From Paulinella micropora (Eukaryota > Cercozoa > Imbricatea > Euglyphida), in contig BJOX01000012.1 of assembly GCA_009731375.1 (NCBI GenBank), positions 349,073-413,072 on the forward strand: a DNA stretch of 64,000 nucleotides, in the 5' to 3' direction. Shown here piece after piece: positions 23,092 to 31,879 of the stretch (position 1 is its first letter; each line of letters opens with the position of its first letter). The notes beneath the pieces are model-generated. The model was given only the letters and a program-made list of their open reading frames with translations. It did no database searches and was not told where the DNA came from. Made by a program: the position numbers and the translations under genes.

Positions 23092-23545
23092 TCAGAATTG
23101 TAGTTTGGGTACAGCAACAAGCTTTGAACCGTCGGGCTCTGCCGTAGCTCCAAGTGGTTTTGGTACAACCGTAACGGCTCCAAGCACTTGATCTAACAAA
23201 ACCAGTCTGGGTTCGCCTCGAGAATCTTCGTTTCCGTCAAGAATAGCAAGGGAATTTCCAAGGACTGCTGGAGAAAGTTGACGGTACTTGACTACTCTGA
23301 GGAAACGCAGACGCTTGCCTGATCCTGACTGAGATGACTCGTGTTGAGCAACTTGAATCCCATAATCAACCCTGTTCCATGACTTGTCTCGCAGTAGCAC
23401 GAAACTCACGGAGCTGTCCATCGCTCGTCGCTCACTCAAGCCGCGTGTGCAGGTGAAACGTTGCCCGTGCATAACGAATTTATTAAACTGAAACGCTTGG
23501 CCTGTCAGTGTTCTCTCCATGTCTGCTGGGATCAAGTCCCTACAG
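23092..23545 (-). CDS. Hypothetical exon, 147 residues
   Basis: An open frame with ordinary composition, bounded upstream by an acceptor-like CATTTACCTGTAG at about 23546 and ending with a stop at 23092. The Phe-Val-x-His-Gly-x-Arg start, a YGIQVAQHE segment, LRFLRVVKYRQL and a C-terminal LDQVLGAVTVVP loosely recall the C-terminal 'YG.I...' segment that follows transposase domains in several eukaryotic DNA transposons. That is a pattern impression only. It lies just outside the left inverted repeat of the 12.6-kb element and on the minus strand, so it may be the last exon of a neighbouring gene or element, or a remnant. Confidence 0.35.
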
Positions 23546-23928
23546 GTAAATGTTTATGACAAACTATGTACCCTGAGTAGCACGATTGCATACTTACGAG
23601 TACAATCAAACAATGTCAAGTCTTCGCCAAGGAGTTACTTGCAAAGTAATGATATGATTCAAAATCGTAGATTGTGCGCAATCGGATCTACATCTAACTA
23701 ATACAGCAGTCATATATGTGTCTTTTTCGACATTGTCAATAGCGTTCTATACATACAAAAAAATTTAAACAATAAATATGCATGATACAAAGTTATTTCA
23801 TGTATTACTTTCTCAAAAATCAGCTACCAATATTAATAATATTAATATACTCAGTTATACATGATTTCAAGTAGGGTGCATCATTCACTGCAAAATCAAA
23901 AAGCGATGTCTTAAAATTTTTATGCACT
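23546..23928. other. AT-rich spacer up to the left inverted repeat
   Basis: No coding region was recognised. An AT-rich stretch with ATTAATAATATTAATAT precedes the repeat boundary at 23929. Confidence 0.4.
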
Positions 23929-24092
23929 TTTGAGGACTTCCTAAGATGAGTTCTGACATAGACAAAAACTCACAAAACACGGCTTGGAATGACACTAAGA
24001 CACGGCGCCTCTGACCAAAGTCCGAAACAGCATCTAACAGCCACGTATATTGCGGCGCAAGCACACTCTTAGTTTTCATCTGCTAATACTTA
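23929..24092 (+). repeat. Left terminal inverted repeat of the 12.6-kb element
   Basis: Starts TTTGAGGACTTCCTAAGATG and ends CTAATACTTA. Its reverse complement is found at 36396-36563. The outermost 85 bp or so are identical between the two arms, and the inner part has about ten differences including a 3-4 base indel. Length, position next to the 3' ends of both enclosed genes and orientation fit a DNA-transposon terminus. No clear target-site duplication is seen beside the arms. Confidence 0.85.
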
Positions 24093-24099
24093 GAAGATT

Positions 24100-24117
24100 T
24101 TAAGTGTGCACACTTAA
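24100..24117. repeat. Perfect 18-bp palindrome inside the left end
   Basis: TTAAGTGTGCACACTTAA is exactly self-complementary and lies 8 bp inside the left inverted repeat. It could be a subterminal protein-binding site; the right end has no matching palindrome. Confidence 0.55.
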
Positions 24118-24150
24118 GATTTAGAATTGATCTGGCTAAAGTAACGTAAC
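24118..24150 (+). repeat. Subterminal direct motif, left copy
   Basis: AAGATTTAGAATTGATCTGG and the following bases match about 26 of 32 positions with 36309-36340 in the same orientation, although the flanking terminal repeats are inverted. Confidence 0.5.
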
Positions 24151-24299
24151 GCAAGCAATAGCTAGCCAGCCGCCATGGCCACGGACAATTCTAACTTCAA
24201 CCTACTCAAACAGAGGACGGAATGCGAGAATTATTGACAGAAATGCACTAGCAAATTGAAATATACACGATCAATGATAAACAAAACATACCTGTTCCA

Positions 24300-24865
24300 T
24301 TATTTGTTCAGTGCAATTGAGGCAAGCGCAAAAGTATAGTTCGACCGGTCAGGGGCCAAGTTGGCGGCCGAAGACTTGACGACCGAGGCCCACTCAGCGG
24401 GGCTGCTCAGTTTGTTTCCTCGCTCGGGAGACCCCAGGCCAGACCTCTCACAAAGTCGCTCAAGCATTTTTTCCAGTTTCGTATTCCCGGTGTCACCTTG
24501 TTTGTTCTTAATAACAATATGCATATGCTTCTTACCCTTTTTTCTCCAATATGCCTGACACCCGCGGCAATCGCACTCTGCCTCACAATCTTCTTCTTCT
24601 TCTTCTCCATCCTCCTCATCATCATTTGCCTCTTTTTTCTTCTTGTGGTCTTTTTATTTATGTTCTTTTTTTTTGTCTCTGGTTTTTCTTTTTCTTTCTC
24701 TTGCGGTGGCATCACGACTGGTGACTGGATTTTTTTTAATCATTTCCTGAAGTTGCTTGGTGTGATCGGTCAGTGCCAGGTTGATAGCAGACTGCACCTT
24801 ATCCATAGAAAACTGTTCCGGCCCCGCCTCCAGCTTTTTGGGATCCTCCTCTTGACCCTACATGA

Positions 24866-24933
<68 letters not shown>

Positions 24934-24947
24934 CGAGAGCGAGAGAG

Positions 24948-24999
<52 letters not shown>

Positions 25000-27919
25000 T
25001 ATTTATCCAGATATAGTATGTGACCTTGTTTTTTCCCTTGTTGCCACCGCCCGAGCCTTCGAACAAAAACACAAGACAGTAGGGACAGGAATTGAAGAAG
25101 AAGAAGAAGAAGAAGAAGCAGCAGAAGAAGCAGAAGAAGAAGAAGAAGAAGAAGAAGAAGAAGAAGAAGAAGGAGAAGAAGAAGAAGAAGAAGAAGCAAG
25201 AGAATTACTTGACGTTGGGGTTACTTTCCCCTTTTTGGGAGGCTCCTCTTCCTGCTCCTCTTCCTGCTCCTCCTTTTCCTGGCAACCCTACATGACATTC
25301 ATAATTTATGTAGACAGCAGCGCACACACACAACTAGCTATGAAAGAAAAAAAGGGCAGGAGAAGGAATAGTATGTGACCTTGTTTTTTCCCTTGTTACC
25401 ACCGCCCGAGCCTTCTAACAAAGACAGTGGGGACAGGAATTGAAGAAGAAGAAGAAGAAGAAGAAGAAGAAGAAGAAGAAGAAGAAGAAGAAGAAGAAGA
25501 ATTACTTGATTTTGGGATTACTTTCCCCTTTTTGGGAGGCTCCTCTTCCTCCTCCTCTTCCTCCTCCTCTTCCTTGCCACCCTACATGACATTCATTATG
25601 TAGACAGCAGCGCACACACACAACTAGCTATGAAAGAAAAAAAGGGCAGGAGAAGGAATATTTATGATGATAATTTAAGTATGTTACCTTTGTATTCTTT
25701 GCCTTCTTGCTACCGCCCTTGCTTTTTTTTGCTAAACACAGGGCATTGGAGCAATTATAGAAGAAGAAGAAGAAGAAGAAGAAGAAGAAGAAGAAGAAGG
25801 AAGGAGAAGAAGAAGGAGAAGAAGAAGAAGAAGAAGAAGAAGAAGAAGAAGAAGGAGAAGGAGAAGAAGAAGAAGAAGAAGAAGAAGAAGAAGAAGAAGA
25901 AGAAGAAGAAGAAGAAGAAGAAGAAGAAGAAGAAGAAGAAGGAGGAGAAGAAGGAGAAGAAGGAGAAAGAGAAGGAGGAGAAGAAGAAGAGAAGAAGAAA
26001 AAGGAGGAGGAGGAGGAGGAGGAGGAGAAGAAGAAGAAGAAGAAGAAGAAGAAGAAGAGTAATTTGGTTTGGTGAGCGTACCAATTTTTTGGAAGGGGTC
26101 TCTTGTACCTCGTCGTCGTCGTCGTCCTGCTCGTCGTCCATGCCTGCGGTGCTCCCTAATTACACACAAATGCGTTATAATAATTGTCAAACGAGCTTGC
26201 GACTGACCGGGTTTGCTTCTCTTCTTTCTGTTCGAAGTCCGGGGAAGACCGGTAGCGGAAGTGCTTAAGCGCTTGGGATCCTAATTAGGCACAGGCGTGG
26301 GAGTTTGGGCGAGGGGGCCGGGGGGGGGGGGGGGGGGGGGGGNNNNNNNNNNGGGGGGCCGCCCACCTGCAGCCTGTCGGATTCCAATAGCGCCAGGAGA
26401 ATGGCAAGCGATCTCCACTTTCGCAAAATCGGCGGGACAGCGGGATCGCCGATGTAAGGGACAAACAAGGGCGAGACGACCGTCTTGAAGTCCAGAGGTG
26501 AATCTTCCAGGAGAACGGAGCGCTTATAGTTGAAATGGTAAAACCCTAGCAACTGAGGCTGCAGGGTGTCCGCCTTCCCATCTCAGTCAGCCGTAGCGTC
26601 GATGCTTCGAATCGCATAAATGAAGCGCTTCGAGCCTAGTTGGAAAGGAAAGAACATAATTGACAAGCTGATCATGTCCTGAACAAGCGAAAAAAAAAAA
26701 AAAAAGAAAAAAGAAAAAATGATCTACCTCGATTGCGCGTCTGCTCGCTCATCCTGCGCCAATCCGGAGGGAAAACAAGAATCAACCTACACAGTAGTCA
26801 CCCTTTTTAGGATGGTGAGAAACTTTGTTTATGTGTGACAGAGAGAGAGAGAGAGAGATAATGTATGTATGTATGTAAACACCAACACCCAAACGCGGGG
26901 GCACGGACACCAACAAACAAACAAACACAGGGGCACGCAAACAAACAAACACCCGGTTCATATGGAAGAAGGAGAAAGAGGATGAAAAAGAGAGAGAGAG
27001 AGAGAGAGAGAGACGAAGAAAGAGAGAGAGAGACAGAGAGAGAGAGAGAGAAAGAGAGAGAAATAGAGAGACCCAGGAGCAGTAGCGATTTCGTTCTCGC
27101 AGGTCTCCACCTGCGTTGCAGTGCCGAGCAGGAAGTGGTGGTAGTTGGTCAAGCGGACGTTGAGCAGGAGAACTCCCTCTCGCACCTTGTTGTCGTCAGT
27201 GGTAAACTTGAACAACAAGCTGCAAAAGGATTTTTTAAAAAAAGAAAAAGAAAAAGAAAGAAAAAAAAAGAGAGTGTGTGTGTCTATGTGTAATTGTAAT
27301 ACTAGGTATGTATGTATGTGTAAATGTATGTGAAGAAGCAGTGATTGAGACGGACAAAGAGGAGAAGAAGGAGGAGAAGGAAAAAATAATATCAAACCAG
27401 TCTTGCCATTCATTCCCAGACGCAAAGGTGAAAGTCCGTTTCATTTCCCATACCATCACCTTGCCTGGCGGCACTTCGGGCAGCTTGTCGGCCCCGTCCG
27501 GCTGCAGCGGCACCTCCTCCTTCTCCTTCTCCTTCTCCTTCTTCTCCTTCTCCTTCTCCTTCTCCTCCTCCTCCTTCTCCTCCTTCTCCTTCTCCTCCTT
27601 CTCCTTCTCCTCCTTCTCCTTCTCCTCCTTCTCCTTCTCATCCTTCTCCTTCTCCTTCTCCTTTTTCTTCTCCTTCTCCTTCTCCTTCTTCTCCTTCTCC
27701 TTCTCCTTTTTCTTCTCCTTCTCCTTCTCCTTTTTCTTCTCCTTCTCCTTCTCCTCCTCCTCCTTCTCCTTCTCCTTCTCCTTCTCCTTCTCGTTCTTCT
27801 TTGGCCGAGGCTTGGGCCCAGCCTTTCTTGCTTTGTTGGTCTTGGCTGCTTTTGCCGGAGGCTTGGGCGCAGTTGCCTTTGAGAGAGAGAGTGAGTGAGT
27901 GAGTGTGTGTGTGTGTGTG

Positions 27920-27985
<66 letters not shown>

Positions 27986-28020
27986 GAGAGAATGAGAGAG
28001 ATGAGAGAGATAGAGAGTGA

Positions 28021-28058
<38 letters not shown>

Positions 28059-28059
28059 T

Positions 28060-28094
<35 letters not shown>

Positions 28095-28210
28095 CGTGTG
28101 TGTGTGAGAGAGAGAGAGAGAGAGTGTGTGTGTGTGTATGAGAGAGAGAGAGAGATGAGAGAGATGAGAGAGAGAGAGATGAGAGAGAGAAATGAGAGAG
28201 AGAGAGAGAT

Positions 28211-28245
<35 letters not shown>

Positions 28246-28438
28246 GAGAGAGAGAAGGAGAGGGTGAGTGTGTGTGTGTGTAAGAGAGAGAGATATGAGA
28301 GAGAGAGAGAGAGAGATGAGAGAGATGAGAAAGAGAGAGAGTGTGAGTGTGTGTGTGTGAGAGAGAGAGAGAGATGAGAGAGAGAGATGAGAGAGAGAGA
28401 GAGATGAGAGAGAGAGATGAGAGAGAGAGAGAGATGAA

Positions 28439-28496
<58 letters not shown>

Positions 28497-28615
28497 AAGA
28501 GAGAGAGAGAGAGAGAGAGAGAGTGTGAGTGTGTGTGTGTAAGAGAGAGAGAGAGATATGAGNNNNNNNNNNGAGAGAGAGAGAGAAAGAGAGAAAGAGA
28601 TGAGAGAGAGAGAGA

Positions 28616-28649
<34 letters not shown>

Positions 28650-29110
28650 CTTTTCCATCGCCTTCGCTCTCGGCTTTGGACTCAGGTTTCTCCTCGCCTT
28701 TGCCTGCGTCTTTCACCTTAAGCTTTTTCTTTGGGTTTTCTGGCTCAGGGCTGAGAAAGGAGGTTGGTTTCCTTGCTCTTTTTTGAACTGGGACGTCGGC
28801 CCCTAGCCCATCATCCCAAGGCTTGGCGTTGCTTTTGTCAATCAAGCCATTCTTGTAGGAATACCAGTGACCAGGCGCCAAACTTTCGAGGTCTTTGTCC
28901 GCCAGGTCATAGCGCTTTTTGGTTTCAGGCGGAATAGTGACTTGAGACATTGGCAGAATGTTTTTCTCCTGGCCATTGATTGTCAAAAACAATTCCAAAC
29001 GACGATTCTTACGAATAGTTTCAATGGTTTTTGCAACTGCCTGCTTTGGCATGGCGTTCAGAGGCGATGGGAAGCAAACTGCTTCAGACAACTTGAACAC
29101 CTCTTGGGAG
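24300..29110 (-). CDS. Multi-exon Lys/Glu-rich protein of the TIR element
   Basis: Reconstructed from splice sites on the minus strand. Exon 1 (29110-28651; first ATG 29052) has an ordinary-looking N-terminal domain (TIRKNRRLELFLTINGQ, then DLESLAPGHWYSYKNG) and a basic linker. A pure CT/CA microsatellite intron (28650-27877) is in phase. Exon 2 (27876-27398) is PK-rich, then a long KEKEKE run ending PEVPPGKVMVWEMKRTF. Exon 3 (27219-27073) and a 26-nt exon 4 (26753-26728) follow. Exon 5 starts at 26635 and carries an in-frame TGA (26583-26585). Coding then reaches a poly-G/N gap (26343-26352), acidic/basic exons with (CTT)n introns, and a last exon (24857-24300) with CEAECDCRGC, a possible zinc site, and an internal TAA (24654-24656). 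I do not recognise the family. The charge pattern suggests a nucleic-acid or chromatin partner. The two stops suggest decay or errors. Confidence 0.6.
24870..25000. repeat. TA and GA dinucleotide tracts
   Basis: (TA)n at 24870-24910 followed by (GA)n to about 24998. They lie in an intron of the minus-strand gene, downstream of a CATGTAG-type acceptor used by its last exon. Confidence 0.85.
25010..25760 (-). repeat. Triplicated exon-intron module with (CTT)n introns
   Basis: Three copies of a module (about 25010-25300, 25365-25610, 25690-25760 partial) each contain a short exon encoding GSGGGNKGKNK-like residues, a (CTT)n tract read as (GAA)n on the plus strand, and an exon encoding a Glu run followed by PPKKGK. 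Copies 1 and 2 also share TGTAGACAGCAGCGCACACA in the spacer. Exon duplication has lengthened an acidic/basic linker in the element's minus-strand gene. Confidence 0.65.
25758..26058. repeat. GAA/GGA microsatellite
   Basis: About 300 bp of (GAA)n with GGA interruptions, inside an intron of the minus-strand gene; the flanking donor is AAATTG|GTACGC near 26078. Confidence 0.9.
26320..26358. other. Poly-G tract with assembly gap (26343-26352)
   Basis: Ten N within a G homopolymer interrupt exon 5 of the minus-strand gene. Confidence 0.9.
26836..27070. repeat. GA, GTAT and GA microsatellites
   Basis: Intronic repeats between exons 3 and 4 of the minus-strand gene: a short (GA)n and (GTAT)n near 26840-26878, then (GA)n from 26990 to 27070. 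Confidence 0.85.
27877..28650. repeat. CT/CA microsatellite intron (contains gap 28563-28572)
   Basis: The whole 774-bp interval is GA/GT repeat on the plus strand. On the minus strand it begins GTCTCTCT right after an in-frame Lys codon and ends CTCTCTCAAAG before GCA, so it is a phase-0 GT-AG intron made almost entirely of microsatellite. Confidence 0.8.
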
Positions 29111-29235
29111 CTGGGAGAAGGAAGGCGGGGTCACTACGTGTTTTTCAAAAAAAACGCAACGGTCGACTTGTCGAGTCGCCGGGACCTTTTTTCGAGGGCT
29201 TTTTTCGAGGGCGAAGTGGTGCTTGGGACGCCATT

Positions 29236-29374
29236 TTGGTGCAGAGAATTCTCTATGAAACAAGTGAGATTGAAAAGGAAAATACGTTTCCGGCTCCTTC
29301 CAACGTCTGACTTGAGCCGGAAACGTATTTTCCTGTTCAATCTCACTTGTTTCATAGAGAATTCTCTGCACCAA
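29236..29374. repeat. Long near-perfect inverted repeat
   Basis: Arms of 61 bp (29236-29296 and 29314-29374) pair at 60 of 61 positions around a 17-nt loop. The inner end is CCGGCTC/GAGCCGG. It lies in the intergenic region between the two divergent genes of the TIR element and could be a MITE or a structured promoter element. Confidence 0.85.
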
Positions 29375-29575
29375 ATTCCGACAAAAAATCCTTGGTCGGT
29401 TTTGAATGTGTGCATCCATCTAATAGTATGTAGCGCGCTAAAAATAGGCTTTGGAAACATTTGTGCTTTCATATTTGTGTGTTACCTTTGGTTATCTATA
29501 CAATTCATTGCTCCCAACTGTTCTGTTCCTGCAGGTGAACCATGTCATTTTTTTTCCCGTTATGTGTGAAATTCT

Positions 29576-29738
29576 ACAAAACTTGGTGCAGAGCGCTTCA
29601 AGTCAAAACAATGTATTTTGAAATGATTTTATGTTTCCGGCTCTTTCTATCGTCTGATTTGAGCCGGAACGATAATACTTTTGTGTGTGTTTGTTTTTAT
29701 TTTGAAATAATTATGCGCCAAATTTTCTCTACTCCGCA
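29576..29738 (+). repeat. 163-bp direct repeat, copy 1
   Basis: Matches 29918-30077 along its length (ACAAA.CTTGGTGCA.AGCGCTT at the start, GAAATAA..ATGC in the middle). It holds the hairpin CCGGCTCTTTCTATCGTC...GAGCCGG (29637-29667), also the core of the inverted repeat at 29236-29374. Confidence 0.8.
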
Positions 29739-29917
29739 CGGTTGTTTTTTGAATTGTGAAGCAGTATATCTGCTGCGTGCTTGATAAAAGCATTTAATCT
29801 ACTATGATTGTGTTTACAATACATTATCTTTCATTTTGTATGAAATAAGTATCGAAATATTTCAGTTTCTGTGTGTGATAACACATGCATTTTTTCTACA
29901 CATATTTGAATTGTTTG

Positions 29918-30077
29918 ACAAACTTGGTGCACAGCGCTTGAAGTCAAACAAGATATTTTGAAATGATTTTATGTTTGCTGCTCTTTCTATCGTCTGACTT
30001 GAGCCGGAACGATAATATTTTGGTGTGTGTTTGTTTTTACTTTGAAATAACCATGCAGCAAATTTCCCCCACTCCAC
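29918..30077 (+). repeat. Direct repeat, copy 2
   Basis: Second copy of the 163-bp unit. Its left hairpin arm has changed to GCTGCTC (29977-29983) while the right arm GAGCCGG (30001-30007) is kept. Confidence 0.8.
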
Positions 30078-30094
30078 TCAGTGATGGATCCATC

Positions 30095-30127
30095 CCCCAT
30101 CTATCTATCTGTCTGTCTGTCTATCTG

Positions 30128-30170
<43 letters not shown>

Positions 30171-30197
30171 CTCGCTCCCTCTCTCTCTCTCATCTCG

Positions 30198-30229
<32 letters not shown>

Positions 30230-30264
30230 TCTCTTTCTCTCTCTCATCTCTCTCTCTCTATCTG

Positions 30265-30303
<39 letters not shown>

Positions 30304-30307
30304 CTCG

Positions 30308-30348
<41 letters not shown>

Positions 30349-30351
30349 ATC

Positions 30352-30384
<33 letters not shown>

Positions 30385-30392
30385 TATTGATA

Positions 30393-30424
<32 letters not shown>

Positions 30425-30456
30425 TCGATCTATCTATCTATCTATCTGTCTATCTA

Positions 30457-30509
<53 letters not shown>

Positions 30510-30518
30510 ACGACGTTT
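30095..30518. repeat. CTAT and CT microsatellites
   Basis: Alternating (CTAT)n and (CT)n blocks; the order CTAT-CGCTCC-CT recurs twice (30130-30260, 30270-30380). Confidence 0.9.
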
Positions 30519-30632
30519 TGATCCAATGCAGATTACTGGTTTGTTCCTATCTGACTTTTCCAGAGTGAGAATTCCGAAGTTAGAGTGGAACGAACACTCA
30601 AACTGGGTGCGCAGCGTGCAGCGTTTTTGATG

Positions 30633-30779
30633 TCCAGTCAAATGCAGGTGCGCTAGCAACTGTGTTCTGACTGGAAACCACGCAGACGACTTTTGGATCC
30701 AGTGCAGCGTTATAGGTCTCCAGTCTAAAACAGTGTCCAGCATTGAATCATGACGCTAGTACATGTTTTCAGACTGGAG
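30633..30779. repeat. Two hairpins ending in TCCAGTC/GACTGGA
   Basis: 30633-30675 has 8-bp arms TCCAGTCA/TGACTGGA. 30718-30779 has near-perfect 15-16-bp arms CTCCAGTCTAAAACA/TGTTTTCAGACTGGAG. They share the 7-bp terminus and lie just upstream of the plus-strand gene. Confidence 0.6.
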
Positions 30780-30835
30780 CTCACGTGACTATCCCGTAAA
30801 TAAATAAATAATCTTTCATTTTGTATGAAATCTTT

Positions 30836-30979
30836 CTTTCTTTTCTTTCTTTCTTTCTTTCTTTCTTTTCTTCTTCTTCTTCTTCTTCTTCTTCTTCTTC
30901 TTCTTCTTCTTTTTCTTCTTCTTCTTCTTCTTCTTCTTCTTCTTCTTCTTCTTCTTCTTCTTCTTCTTCTTCTTCTTCT
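30836..30979. repeat. TTTC and TTC microsatellites before the SET-like exon
   Basis: (CTTT)n then (TTC)n, ending in TTCTTCTAG. On the plus strand this is a pyrimidine tract with an AG acceptor for the exon that follows, so it is probably intronic. Confidence 0.85.
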
Positions 30980-30981
30980 AG

Positions 30982-31879
30982 GTCTAAGACCAGGATGCTA
31001 CCCGGGCACGTACGTGCCAGGAGGGCACCCGTTTACGTAGGATTGCTGGCAGGAGCAAAGAGCCGCCCGCCCACCTGCGGTCTATTTGTCGACGCAGACG
31101 TGCTGCCAGCCAGCTTCACATTAGGGGAGATGCGTTCTGGAAGTGTCCCTATCGGGCCTGCCACCAACGATGCATTCTCACAACACTTCACAATGAGACT
31201 CGATCGTGGCCTGAGCATCGGGATGCAGCCAATCACTTTGCTTGGTCCAGACAGCCGAAACCCAATGCATTTAATCAATAGCTCTTCCGCTGGCTTCAAC
31301 GACGGATCTACGTCCAGAGCTCACAACGCCAAGATCAGCAAGAAGCAGCTAGTGGTTACTCTGACGAGTGACGTCCGCAGAGATCATGAAATTTTGCTCT
31401 CCTACAGTCAGAACGATGCTCTCGTAGTGACAACCAGCCCAAGTGACGCGCATCCTGATTGGTTGAAGGAAGCGTTAAGCAACAGGGAGAGAATTCCAGT
31501 CTGGACATTCGACCTTGCAGATGGCATCCATCTGTACTTCATCGTACCTCCTGCACAGCAACCGCTTCTCGAGCAATCACGCTCGCTGTCCTTACCTGAG
31601 AAGCAGGTTTTGATTCGTTCATTGTCAGACATGCCACCACCACGATCAAAGACGCTCTGTATCACAACAGAGAAGAAGCAACAACTTTTGGACAGTACTG
31701 TTAACGAGCTCTTCAGATCATCTTCGGGGGCTAGCTTGAAGAGAGAAGCATCTCGCATTACTGTTCTTGATGGTGAGAAGCATCTCACGCAGCAGCCACC
31801 GATCAGAGTCTTGAAGAGAGAAGCATCTGATGCGACTGTAGTTCTTGCACGTGCATCGTCGTCAAGCTTGATGGTCTAC
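30982..31879 (+). other. SET-like domain exon
   Basis: The 299-codon exon shows CGLFVDADVLPASFTLGEM (compare the GLG.FA..I..G..I.E start of SET domains), NPMHLINSSS (compare the RFINHSC substrate-binding motif) and VVTLTSDVRRDHEILLSY (compare 'A.RDI..GEEL..DY'). The spacing fits a protein-lysine methyltransferase SET fold. The Cys/His of NHSC are replaced, so catalysis is uncertain. The donor is GTCTAC|GTAATT. Confidence 0.5.

Noticed and set aside
28867-29570. Plus-strand genes across the 29.2-kb inverted repeat
   Set aside because: Frames on both strands contain the same peptide only because the DNA is palindromic; no independent coding evidence.
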